This document shows positions 18,001-26,473 of a DNA stretch of 64,000 nt, piece by piece. The stretch comes from JAIBBG01 sp046304755. GTDB taxonomy: Bacteria; Bacteroidota; Bacteroidia; Flavobacteriales_D; Sanyastnellaceae. The stretch is from the NCBI GenBank assembly GCA_046304755.1, contig JBKCDO010000253.1, forward strand, positions 1 through 64,000. The letters are read 5' to 3'. The notes beneath the pieces are model-generated. The model was not told where the DNA came from. It worked only from the letters and a program-made list of their open reading frames with translations, and did no database searches. The position numbers and the translations under genes were made by a program. Each line of letters begins with the position of its first letter. Positions within the stretch are counted from its first letter, which is position 1.

Positions 18001-21000
18001 ATGAAGATTCTGCTGCAAGCGCTGTTTTGTTCGTTGCTGCTCTTATCGGGAGTAGCAATACGTGCGCAGTTTTATCAAGGAACCAACATGGAATTCGGAA
18101 AGAATCGAATTCAGTACCGCGAGTTCACCTGGTTTTATTATCCATCCGAAAATTTTGAAGTGTACTATTATATCGGAGGTGAAAATCTGGCGCAGTACAC
18201 TATAGTTTCTTGCGAGAAAAACCTCAAGGAACTGCAGCAATTTTTTGATTACACGGTGGATGAAAAAATTGAAGTGCTATCGTACCTCAATCAAAGTGAG
18301 TTTCGCCAAAGCAATCTCGGATTGACCGGTGACGATCAGTTTAATATCGGGGGTTCTGCAAAAATCGTGGGCAGCAAAATGTTCACGTACTATGAAGGGA
18401 GTCATGATTTGTTGGAGAAGCAAATTCGCGAAAACATCGCACGTGTCTTGTTTGCTCAGTTAATCTACGGAGGCAATTGGAAGGATGTGCTGAAGAATTC
18501 TACGCTGCTTTCTGTGCCGAAGTGGTTTGAGGAAGGAATCATAGCGTATGCGGCCAATGGCGTTTCTCCGGAAAGCACAACGTTCATCAAGGATTTGGCG
18601 CGAAGCGGAAAGTTCAAAAGCTTCAATCAGTTCGAAGGTGATGACGCACGCCTTGCCGGACAAACGTTCTGGAACTTCATTGCTGAGGTGTATGGCCAAA
18701 ATGTGATTCCCAATATCCTTTATATGGCGCAAGCCGGCCGTAACATCGAAAGTGGATTTTTGTATGTGCTTGGCCTAACGCTGGATCAACTTTCAACCGA
18801 GTATATCAACTTTTACAAAGAGAAAGCTGCGGGGATGAGAAACGATCTCTTGCCCTCCGAACTGCGTCTTTCGGATAATGCATCCAAAGAGGAAATCAAG
18901 GCGTTCAAGCGAAGCAAGAAACTGCTGGGTGATGTCCATGTCAAATACAAGAAGAACTATCACTATTCGAGATTTACCCTTTCACCGGATCAACAAAAAG
19001 TAGCTTTCGTTACGCACGAACTTGGACAGTATCGCATTTGGCTGTATGATGTGGAAACAGGCAAGCGGAAGTGTATTCTAAAGCGAGAGCACAAGATGGA
19101 ACGAATTGCTGACGAAACTTTTCCTGTTCTGGCTTGGCATCCTTCAGGTGAAGTATTGACCTATATTTTTGAAAAGCGCGCTAACGCATGGATTGGTAAT
19201 TACACGGTTGAAACTGACAAGCACGCGCAGAAGGAGTTGTACCTTATTGAAAAAATCAATTCGATGCATTACAGCCCGGATGGAAAGCGCATGATTCTGA
19301 GTGCGGTCAATCGCGGGCAAACCGATTTGTATCTCTATCAGGTTATCGGTAACAACTTCGAACAACTTACGAAGGACATTTACGACGATCTGGACCCGGC
19401 CTTCATTGATCAAGGCAAGCGCGTCATTTTTACGTCCAACAGAAACGATGATACGCTGCGCACGCTCACCGAAGGAAATGTTCGTATGAGCCTTATGAGT
19501 GATGTGTTTATTTATGACTTGGAAAACCGCGGTCGTGTGCTTGAACGTGTCACAAAAACCGATAAGGTGAATGAAACTCGTCCTTACGAATACAGTCATA
19601 AACACTTCACGTTTCTGGGCGATGACAACGGCTATCGCAATCGCTATATCGCGAACATTGACAGTGTAATTAGCGCTATAGATACTGCAATTCACTACCG
19701 CTATTTCACGACAACCAAACCTGTATCCGGTTATACCCGGGATATTCACGAACACGATTTTCATGGAACAGATGGCGCGTATCTCGTTGGTTTTCGTAAG
19801 AATGGTAAGCCATGGATTTCGTTGGGTAACCGCAGTGCCGATGTCTTCAATGGCTTGTCGCAACAGCAAGGCCCACCAGGTGATGAGCCTCAATTGAGCC
19901 TTACGGATAAGTTGAAAATCTCGGCGGACACGTTAACGAAGGGTGATATCGACATCGACAATTATGTGTTTGATGAAGATCGTTTGGATTATACACTGGA
20001 GAAGGAAACAGCCCGTGTGGAAGAAGTTTCCCCTCGCAGAAAACAGTTGGAGAGTGACACGCTGACAGAATTCGTGATTCCGCGCTCGCGAAATTATCGC
20101 CTCAATTTTGCTGCTGATAAAGCCATTGCTCAAATGAGCAATAATTTCTTTAATCCGATTTATCAAAATTATACCGGCGGATCTCCCAATAGCATTTCTC
20201 CCGGATTGTCCGGTTTCACCCAGTTTGGCGTGTCTGATTTGTTCGAAGATTATAAAGTTGTCGGTGGTTTTCGTGCCAATTGGGGCCTTGATAATGCCGA
20301 ATACGGAATTAGTTTCGAGAATCTCAAAGATCGCTGGGACCGTAAGATTATTTTCTCGCGCCAGTCACAGCGCATTCAGCGTGGAATCGACTTCTTCAAG
20401 TTGCAGAGTAATGACGTTGCGTACAGTGTTAAGTTTCCGTTCAGCGAAGTGAGTTCTGTGCGCATTCGCGCAGATTACCGCCTGGATAAAGCAGTCAGAC
20501 AGTCGAATGATCTTGTAAGCCTGGAAGCGGAGAATATTTTCGAGATGAATGTTGCGTTGAAATTGGAGTATGTTTTCGACAACACCATATCGAGGGGATT
20601 GAATCTCTACAATGGAACGCGTTTCAAGTCATGGGTGGAACGCTATCAACAGCCGAATCTCGAACGCAGGACGGAGATCAATATCATCGGTTTTGATGCA
20701 CGTCATTATCAGCGGATACACCGCAATTTCATTGCAGCTTTCCGTATGGCAGGTACGTCGTCTTTTGGTGCACAAAAGGTCATTAATTACTTTGGTGGAG
20801 TCGATAACTGGTTATTTCAGCAGGTCGACAACGCCACTCCAATCAACCCCGATGAACCTTATCGTTTCCAGTCGTTTGTCGGTCCGGTTCGTGGTTTTTA
20901 TGTCAATGCACGTAATGGAAATTCTGCCGTCGTAGCGAATGCAGAATTGCGCTTACCGGTGTTTAAGTATTTTGCAAAAAATCCCATCAAGAGCGACTTC

Positions 21001-21279
21001 ATAGAGAACTTCCAGGTAGTAACATTCTTTGATGCAGGAAGCGCCTGGACAGGCTGGAATCCCTATGCCGATGATAACTTGTTCAATAGGACGGACGTCA
21101 TTCAAAATCCCGTAACCGTTACGATTTCAAATAACCGCGAGCCTGTTGTTTACGGCTACGGTTTCGGTCTTCATTCACGCTTGCTGGGCTATTTCGTGCG
21201 CGCTGACTGGGCGTGGGGAGTAGATGATGGCCGTGTGCTCGACCGCGTGTTTTACTTGTCGTTGAACATGGACTTCTAA
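18001..21279 (+). CDS. Fused peptidase-like / TolB-like propeller / Omp85-like barrel protein
   Basis: About 1092 residues from ATG 18001, which gives a clean signal peptide (MKILLQALFCSLLLLSG...RAQ). Upstream in-frame starts lack one. Residues about 25-290 resemble a peptidase MA-like region, including VPKWFEEGIIAY, but no HExxH is visible, so catalysis is doubtful. Residues about 310-520 hold TolB/PD40-type propeller repeats (SPDQQKVAF, HPSGEVLTYIF, SPDGKRMILSA). The last ~400 residues form aromatic-rich strands like an Omp85/BamA C-terminal barrel (FFDAGSAWTG, ending in Phe). It is probably an outer-membrane protein with large periplasmic or surface domains. Function unknown. It overlaps the MBL gene's 5' region only if a longer start is used. 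Confidence 0.8.
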   Translation: MKILLQALFCSLLLLSGVAIRAQFYQGTNMEFGKNRIQYREFTWFYYPSENFEVYYYIGGENLAQYTIVSCEKNLKELQQFFDYTVDEKIEVLSYLNQSEFRQSNLGLTGDDQFNIGGSAKIVGSKMFTYYEGSHDLLEKQIRENIARVLFAQLIYGGNWKDVLKNSTLLSVPKWFEEGIIAYAANGVSPESTTFIKDLARSGKFKSFNQFEGDDARLAGQTFWNFIAEVYGQNVIPNILYMAQAGRNIESGFLYVLGLTLDQLSTEYINFYKEKAAGMRNDLLPSELRLSDNASKEEIKAFKRSKKLLGDVHVKYKKNYHYSRFTLSPDQQKVAFVTHELGQYRIWLYDVETGKRKCILKREHKMERIADETFPVLAWHPSGEVLTYIFEKRANAWIGNYTVETDKHAQKELYLIEKINSMHYSPDGKRMILSAVNRGQTDLYLYQVIGNNFEQLTKDIYDDLDPAFIDQGKRVIFTSNRNDDTLRTLTEGNVRMSLMSDVFIYDLENRGRVLERVTKTDKVNETRPYEYSHKHFTFLGDDNGYRNRYIANIDSVISAIDTAIHYRYFTTTKPVSGYTRDIHEHDFHGTDGAYLVGFRKNGKPWISLGNRSADVFNGLSQQQGPPGDEPQLSLTDKLKISADTLTKGDIDIDNYVFDEDRLDYTLEKETARVEEVSPRRKQLESDTLTEFVIPRSRNYRLNFAADKAIAQMSNNFFNPIYQNYTGGSPNSISPGLSGFTQFGVSDLFEDYKVVGGFRANWGLDNAEYGISFENLKDRWDRKIIFSRQSQRIQRGIDFFKLQSNDVAYSVKFPFSEVSSVRIRADYRLDKAVRQSNDLVSLEAENIFEMNVALKLEYVFDNTISRGLNLYNGTRFKSWVERYQQPNLERRTEINIIGFDARHYQRIHRNFIAAFRMAGTSSFGAQKVINYFGGVDNWLFQQVDNATPINPDEPYRFQSFVGPVRGFYVNARNGNSAVVANAELRLPVFKYFAKNPIKSDFIENFQVVTFFDAGSAWTGWNPYADDNLFNRTDVIQNPVTVTISNNREPVVYGYGFGLHSRLLGYFVRADWAWGVDDGRVLDRVFYLSLNMDF

Positions 21280-21283
21280 GAAG

Positions 21284-22339
21284 TTATTGGTTATAGATAA
21301 CCTGCATTACGGTCTGTCCTGTAGCTTTTAACGTTTCCTTACTGATAATGTCGATGTTGTCGTTGTGCGTGTGGTGATAGTTGGCAAACGTGTAACTACC
21401 AAGACCCATAGCTACGACTTGTTTGCGTGTGTCGATGATATCAACACAGCGAATACCACCGCGGGTTACGAAGAAGTGATCATCCACAACGCCATCGACT
21501 TCATCCGCTGTAAACAGGTTGCCATTGCCCATTTTAGACGCAGTGTTCCAAATCAGGTTCACCACATCAGGCGCGAATTCCATGGAATACATTTCCTTGT
21601 TGAAGGAAGCATCAGCAGCACCTACCATATCTAAGAGAATACCGAAACGCGCGTTGTAGTTTGGAACATGTTTGTTTTTCCCCCAATACTGTGAGCCCAA
21701 GCACCATGAGGTTGTGTAGCCATCATTCAATATTTCTTGTTTGCCTTCACGTGCAAATTCCGCAGTTCCCAAATCTTCCGCATCAAAGAAGATTAAATCA
21801 ATGCCGATAGAAGAAGGAGTTAGCGAGAGCTGTCTGCCAATTTCCATCAGCACACCTACGCCGCTACCACCATCGTTGGCGCCATCAATGGGTTTTTGCC
21901 ACAGACTTTGATTTTTGTCCTTGTCGCCAAAAGGACGGCTGTCCCAATGCGCACAGAGTAACACACGCGTCTTCTTTTCCGGAGCAAACGCTGCGATAAT
22001 GTTGCGAACCGGAATACTCTTTCCTTCAAACGTTTTGAGCGTAGTTTGTTGCTCGGTTACCGTTGCACCATACGACTTCATGCGTGAGACAATGAAGTCG
22101 CCGCAAGCCTTATGGGCAGACGTGCCGGGCACACGCGGACCGAAACCCACCTGCTGTTTTACGAAAGCAAATGCGGTATCGGCGTTAAAAGCAGGAGCTG
22201 TGATTTCTTGCTTAGGCTCTTGCGGTTGTTGTGAGCGCTCCTTCTGTTTGGGTTTAGGTTCGTCTTTGCAGCCGATGTAAACGGATGACGCCGCAAACAA
22301 AACAATGAGTACTATCGCAATAATCTGTTTTCCTTTCAT
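21284..22339 (-). CDS. M28-family lipoprotein, glutaminyl cyclase-like
   Basis: 351 residues. The N-terminus has a hydrophobic segment ending in a lipobox (SVYIGC, Cys 24), so the mature protein should be lipid-anchored. Residues 25-50 are a Lys/Gln/Pro-rich linker. The catalytic domain has zinc-binding HWDSRPFGDKD, DGANDGGSGVGVL, FFDAEDLG and NYHHTHND. This set resembles glutaminyl-peptide cyclotransferase-like M28 proteins, which convert N-terminal Gln to pyroglutamate; aminopeptidase activity is the alternative. Many T9SS substrates are reported to carry N-terminal pyroglutamate, so a link is possible but is inference. It lies 15 bases after cysS, probably in one operon. Confidence 0.85.
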   Translation of the reverse strand: MKGKQIIAIVLIVLFAASSVYIGCKDEPKPKQKERSQQPQEPKQEITAPAFNADTAFAFVKQQVGFGPRVPGTSAHKACGDFIVSRMKSYGATVTEQQTTLKTFEGKSIPVRNIIAAFAPEKKTRVLLCAHWDSRPFGDKDKNQSLWQKPIDGANDGGSGVGVLMEIGRQLSLTPSSIGIDLIFFDAEDLGTAEFAREGKQEILNDGYTTSWCLGSQYWGKNKHVPNYNARFGILLDMVGAADASFNKEMYSMEFAPDVVNLIWNTASKMGNGNLFTADEVDGVVDDHFFVTRGGIRCVDIIDTRKQVVAMGLGSYTFANYHHTHNDNIDIISKETLKATGQTVMQVIYNQ

Positions 22340-22354
22340 AGCGGGTTGTTAAGC

Positions 22355-23824
22355 CTATCCTTCGTAGGTCCAGGTTGTTCCTTCTTTTGAGTCTTTGATT
22401 TGAACATTCAAACCGGCCAATGCATCACGCAGTTTGTCTGATGTTGCCCAGTCTTTATTGGCCTTGGCATCGGCACGCATCCTCAAAATCATCTGCATGA
22501 GTGAATCGGTCAATTGCGAGTTCTCTTTGCCTTCTTCATCTTGCAAACCCATCACACTGTAAAAGAAATCTTCAAAAGTTGATTTGAGCAATGCAATGTC
22601 TTCTTGAGTAAGGGTGATTGATCCTTCTTTGACTGAATTGATCACGCGCACGCCTTCAAAGAGTTGTGAAATGACAATCGGTGTGTTGAAGTCATCATTC
22701 ATCGCATCCACGCACGAATTTCTCCATTGCGATACATCGAATGAACTTGCTGCCGTTGCAGGAATGCTTGGAATAAGCTTCATGGCAGCGCACATGCGCT
22801 TGTATCCTTTCTCAGCTGCCTGCAGAGCTTCATTACTGAAATCAAGCGTGCTGGCATAATGGCCCATCAGGAAGAAGAAACGCACGGTCATCGGACTGTA
22901 GCCCTTATCGAGCAACTTGTGATTGCCGGTAATCAACTCCTCCGGTGTGAAGCCATTGCCTTCGCTCTTTGCCATCTTGCGGCCATTCACGGTAAGCATG
23001 TTGCCGTGCATCCAGTAGCGCACAGGTTCATGGCCCGTAGCGCCTACATTTTGAGCAATCTCACATTCGTGATGCGGGAATTTCAAATCCATGCCACCAC
23101 CGTGGATATCGAACGATTTTCCCAGATACTTCGTACTCATTACTGAACACTCAATGTGCCAGCCCGGAAATCCAACTCCCCATGGAGAATTCCATTTCAT
23201 CAGGTGGCTGTCATCCGCTTTTTTCCAAAGCGCGAAGTCGAGTGAATCGCGTTTTTCGTCCTGACCATCGAGCTCACGGGTATTGGTATAGAGCTCATCA
23301 ATGATACGGCCTGACAGTTTTCCGTATGGATATTTTTCGCTGAATTTTCGGACATCGAAATAGACAGAGCCATTGCTCTCGTAGGCGAATCCATTGTTGA
23401 TGATTTCCTGAATCATTTCAATCTGCTCAATGATGTGCGCAGTGGCGGTAGGCTCTATCGACGGATTGAGAATGTTGAAGATGCGCATCACATCATGAAA
23501 GCCGTTGGTGTACTTCTGCACCACCTCCATGGGCTCGAGATTTTCGAGCTTGGCTTTTTTCGCAATCTTGTCCTCGCCATCATCGGAGTCACCGGTGAGA
23601 TGGCCTACATCCGTGATGTTGCGCACATAACGCACTTTGTATCCGAGAAAAGACAGGTAGCGATAGACGACGTCGAAGGTCATGAACGTTCGAACATTGC
23701 CAAGATGAACGTCGCTATACACGGTGGGCCCGCACACATAAAGACCTACGTGGCCGGGTGTAATCGGTGTAAAAAGTTCCTTCTGACGATTGATACTGTT
23801 GTAAATGTGGAGTTTCTGTTCCAT
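22355..23824 (-). CDS. cysS: Cysteinyl-tRNA synthetase
   Basis: 489 residues from ATG 23824 (an upstream ATG at 23854 adds an unconserved lead). It charges tRNA-Cys, and the cognate tRNA gene lies at 2091. Class I signatures: the zinc ligand Cys 31 in YVCGPTVYSD, HIGH as HLGN (40-43), GGGMDLKFPHHE, and KMSKS as KMAKSEGN near 290. The Ala in place of Ser is a common variation. The C-terminal anticodon-binding region has DNDFNTP-type MNDDFNTP near 390. Start choice is supported by the conserved MxxKLxIYNS beginning. Confidence 0.97.
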   Translation of the reverse strand: MEQKLHIYNSINRQKELFTPITPGHVGLYVCGPTVYSDVHLGNVRTFMTFDVVYRYLSFLGYKVRYVRNITDVGHLTGDSDDGEDKIAKKAKLENLEPMEVVQKYTNGFHDVMRIFNILNPSIEPTATAHIIEQIEMIQEIINNGFAYESNGSVYFDVRKFSEKYPYGKLSGRIIDELYTNTRELDGQDEKRDSLDFALWKKADDSHLMKWNSPWGVGFPGWHIECSVMSTKYLGKSFDIHGGGMDLKFPHHECEIAQNVGATGHEPVRYWMHGNMLTVNGRKMAKSEGNGFTPEELITGNHKLLDKGYSPMTVRFFFLMGHYASTLDFSNEALQAAEKGYKRMCAAMKLIPSIPATAASSFDVSQWRNSCVDAMNDDFNTPIVISQLFEGVRVINSVKEGSITLTQEDIALLKSTFEDFFYSVMGLQDEEGKENSQLTDSLMQMILRMRADAKANKDWATSDKLRDALAGLNVQIKDSKEGTTWTYEG

Positions 23825-23862
23825 GTGGCAAAGTAAATAGGGAAGATGCTGCAAAGCATAAA

Positions 23863-23890
23863 AAAACCACCGCCTTTTCAGCGGTGGTTG
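23863..23890 (-). terminator. Terminator of the MORN-type gene
   Basis: On the minus strand CCACCGC pairs with GCGGTGG, followed by a run of seven T. It separates this gene from cysS. Confidence 0.85.
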
Positions 23891-23913
23891 TTGGCAACGT
23901 TTCCTATCGCTGA

Positions 23914-24783
23914 TTATTGATCGTTTGTGTTTTTAACCGTTTTTCCGCTGCTGCGTCCGCGTGTGAAGATTTCGGTTCCGGCTGATAATCCATTGGCATC
24001 GTAATGTTGAATTCGGCCGTTATAAAGTTGCCCATTGATGAAGTCGCCCGACATAGTTACCTGACCCGCTTTGTTGTAGAGCACGTTGTAACCATTCGGA
24101 TCAAATGGATGTGCGCCATTGGTTTGATGCTCCTTTCCCGGCATCTGACCGGCCATGTTTGCGGCCTTGGTTTGCTCGTTGGTCATGTAGGACTTTACAC
24201 CACCTGCTTTGGTTTTTCCATTTTCGAATTGACGTTCTTCCAATAACGCACCTTCTGCATCGAAGCGGCGTTGAATGCCGTGCTCTGCGCCTTGATCCAT
24301 CGGAACTTCCAGCGCAAGCTTGCCATTTTCATGGTAAAAACGTTGAACACCTTGTTTGGTGCCCTCATCATCATACACCAACTCTTCTTTGAGCTTGCCA
24401 TTGGCATAATAGCGTCGCATTTGACGGATATGTTTGCCCTGCTGCCAATTGCCTTCTTCTTCTAATTGCCCATCTGCATAATAGAGTTTATAAGGCCCCA
24501 TGGGCATTCCCTGAACATAGGTGATTTCGGATCGTACATGACCGTCGGGGTGATAACGTTTCCACAGTCCTGATTTTTGATCATGGACATAATCGCCTTC
24601 CTCGACTTTAGCGTAAGCAGCATAGGCGGGATCTTTTGCCATGGCGCCATCATAAATCCATGGACCATGCTTGCGGCCATTAACGTCAGTTTGATTCAGC
24701 TGAGCGCGCATAGTCACCAGTGAGAATAGGACTGCGGCTGCTACAATAAATAGTTTACGAGAAAATTCCAGTACGTTTCGCAT
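23914..24783 (-). CDS. Secreted MORN-type repeat protein (YwqK-like)
   Basis: 289 residues with a signal peptide (about 1-27, ending MRAQ). From about residue 55 to 190 there are five or six repeats of about 22 residues in the pattern YhxDGxLxxExxYxxGxxxGxxxxYY (for example YHPDGHVRSEITY, YYADGQLEEEGNW, YYANGKLKEELVY, FYHENGKLALEV). These are MORN-2/YwqK-type repeats that form an elongated beta sheet. Such proteins are frequent in Bacteroidota and act in surface or protein-binding contexts, mostly uncharacterised. A final MSGDFINGQLYNGRIQHYDANG segment adds one more repeat. It lies on the same strand as the gene at 25813, with 58 bases between them. Confidence 0.82.
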   Translation of the reverse strand: MRNVLEFSRKLFIVAAAVLFSLVTMRAQLNQTDVNGRKHGPWIYDGAMAKDPAYAAYAKVEEGDYVHDQKSGLWKRYHPDGHVRSEITYVQGMPMGPYKLYYADGQLEEEGNWQQGKHIRQMRRYYANGKLKEELVYDDEGTKQGVQRFYHENGKLALEVPMDQGAEHGIQRRFDAEGALLEERQFENGKTKAGGVKSYMTNEQTKAANMAGQMPGKEHQTNGAHPFDPNGYNVLYNKAGQVTMSGDFINGQLYNGRIQHYDANGLSAGTEIFTRGRSSGKTVKNTNDQ

Positions 24784-24841
24784 AAAGATGTTCGTGTTAG
24801 GTTGCGACAGAATGGTTTCTGCCGCACTGTATACGATTACA

Positions 24842-25813
24842 TCAGTGATGGGTTACGGCCTTGTGCGCTTTTTTTTTATCGACTTCGCGTAGCATGGTTG
24901 TGCTTAAAAGAGCTGTGTCATATTTGCTCTTCCAACCCCAATCGCGAGCGGCTGCTGAATCATCGATGCTCGCAGGCCAGGAATCAGCGATGGCCTGACG
25001 GAAGTCGGGTTGGTAGCTAATACGAAACTCCGGCATTTCAGACTGAATATGCGTGGCTAATTCTTCAGGTGTAAAACTGCATCCTGCAATGTTATATCCT
25101 CCGCGCTCTTTGATGGATTCTGTCGGTGCCTCCATGATAGCGATGGTGGCTCGAATCGCATCTTCCATCATCATCATCGGTAAGCGCGTGTCAGCGCTTA
25201 AAAAACAGGTGTAAGCTCCATGCTCGATGGCTTTATGGAAAATATCTACTGCATAGTCTGTTGTTCCACCACCCGGCTCCGAACGATAACCAATCAACCC
25301 GGGGTAACGGATACTGCGCACATCAACGCCATAGCGCTCGTGGTAATAGGCGCACCAACGCTCACCGGCTAATTTAGAAATGCCATACACTGTAGTGGGT
25401 TCCATTACCGTGTGCTGCGGAGTTTGTTCCTTTGGAGTGGTTGGTCCGAATACCGCAATGGAACTTGGCCAAAATAGTTTGCTGATTTTTCCTTCGCGCG
25501 CTAAATCCAGCACATTGAACAATCCGTCCATGTTGAGCTTCCAGGCAAATTCCGGATTTTTTTCGGCGGTTGCCGAAAGCAAAGCAGCCAGCAAATACAC
25601 CTCTTTCACATTGTATTTCGAAATACAGGCTTCGAGACCCGCCTTATCCAAGACATCCAATACTTCATAAGGTCCTTGTAAAAGCGCGGTTTCTGTCGTC
25701 GGACGAATATCGGCGGCGATAACCGCCTGCGGTCCTCGTTTTTCACGCAGCGCCATGGTGAGCTCGATGCCAATTTGACCGGAGGCACCGATAATGAGTG
25801 TGGTTGATTCCAT
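24842..25813 (-). CDS. L-threonine 3-dehydrogenase, SDR type
   Basis: 323 residues from ATG 25813, which starts MESTTLIIGASGQIG; a longer frame to 25846 is unlikely. It carries the NAD motif GASGQIGIEL, LLAALLSATAEKNP, FWPSSIAVFGPTTPK, YGISKLAGERW (YxxxK), RYPGLIGYRSEPGGGTTDYA and ADSWPASIDDSAAA. The combination is diagnostic of the extended-SDR threonine dehydrogenase found in Bacteroidota and some eukaryotes. It oxidises L-threonine to 2-amino-3-oxobutyrate, which then goes to glycine and acetyl-CoA or to aminoacetone. No 2-amino-3-ketobutyrate CoA ligase is next to it. The C-terminal end is Lys/His rich. Confidence 0.93.
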   Translation of the reverse strand: MESTTLIIGASGQIGIELTMALREKRGPQAVIAADIRPTTETALLQGPYEVLDVLDKAGLEACISKYNVKEVYLLAALLSATAEKNPEFAWKLNMDGLFNVLDLAREGKISKLFWPSSIAVFGPTTPKEQTPQHTVMEPTTVYGISKLAGERWCAYYHERYGVDVRSIRYPGLIGYRSEPGGGTTDYAVDIFHKAIEHGAYTCFLSADTRLPMMMMEDAIRATIAIMEAPTESIKERGGYNIAGCSFTPEELATHIQSEMPEFRISYQPDFRQAIADSWPASIDDSAAARDWGWKSKYDTALLSTTMLREVDKKKAHKAVTHH

Positions 25814-25843
25814 ATGCAGAACAGTTTCATTGACTGTCGAAAG

Positions 25844-25851
25844 CAAATGTA
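25844..25851 (-). promoter_or_regulatory. Candidate -7 box (TACATTTG) for threonine dehydrogenase
   Basis: An exact TAnnTTTG match on the minus strand, 30 bases before the ATG at 25813. Confidence 0.45.
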
Positions 25852-25951
25852 GGAAAGAGCAGCTTTACCCGATTCGTGCAACTCTGTTTTTCATTCTCGC
25901 GTCTTACTCATTATCATTGCGCCGCTTGAAATTCGCACCTGAGCCAATTGT

Positions 25952-26470
25952 ATGAATTCAAATCCACCGTCTGCTTCCCTCACGCACGAAGAATTTCGGC
26001 GCGTGTTTGATGAGTGGTATAAGCCGGTGCGAAATTTCATCTATTACCGATGCGGCGACATGGAATTGGCGGAAGATCTTGTCCAGGATTCTTTCGTAAA
26101 ACTGTGGGAAAACAGAGACCGATTGGAGCGCTCAACCATGAAAGCGTATCTCTACAAAATCGCACAAAACAACACCATCAACTACCGCAAGCGTCAGCAA
26201 TTGTTCTTTAAGTTTCAGCGAAAGGGCGCCAATGACCGCGATTTCGATACACCGGAGAAGCTCGCTGAAATGGCGGAGTATGAGCAAAAACTTCAAGCCG
26301 TCATCGCAATGTTGCCTGATGGTGGAAGAGAAGTCTTTCTCATGAATCGCCTGGAGGATTTGACATATCAGGAAATTGCGGATCGCCTCGACCTCTCCGT
26401 GAAGGCCATCGAAAAGCGCATGAGTAAAGTGCTGAAGATTGTTCGTGAACAATTAGGTACCGATATTTGA
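25952..26470 (+). CDS. ECF sigma factor (FecI-type)
   Basis: 172 residues with the region 2 helix of sigma-70 (AEDLVQDSFVKLWENRDRL; AYLYKIAQNNTINYRKR) and region 4 (LPDGGREVFLMNRLEDLTYQEIADRLDLSVKAIEKRMSK). No region 1 or 3 is present, as in ECF sigma factors. It recruits RNA polymerase to a small set of promoters when released by an anti-sigma factor. The next gene starts 3 bases later and a FecR-type regulator lies at 29919, so this is the sigma subunit of a surface-signalling system. No TAnnTTTG box is seen upstream. Confidence 0.93.
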   Translation: MNSNPPSASLTHEEFRRVFDEWYKPVRNFIYYRCGDMELAEDLVQDSFVKLWENRDRLERSTMKAYLYKIAQNNTINYRKRQQLFFKFQRKGANDRDFDTPEKLAEMAEYEQKLQAVIAMLPDGGREVFLMNRLEDLTYQEIADRLDLSVKAIEKRMSKVLKIVREQLGTDI

Positions 26471-26473
26471 GTT

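Noticed and set aside
19144..19893. 249-residue minus-strand ORF
   Set aside because: It lies opposite the propeller region of the large plus-strand gene and shows no domain or signal; it is a shadow of a well-supported gene.
4348..22339. The two M28 enzymes as a duplicated pair
   Set aside because: They differ in length, anchoring and domain content (PA-like insert versus lipoprotein cyclase-like), so recent duplication is not supported.
23825..23840. TTACTTTG as a promoter for cysS
   Set aside because: It misses the TAnnTTTG consensus at the second position and ends 4 bases before the ATG, so support is too weak for a feature.
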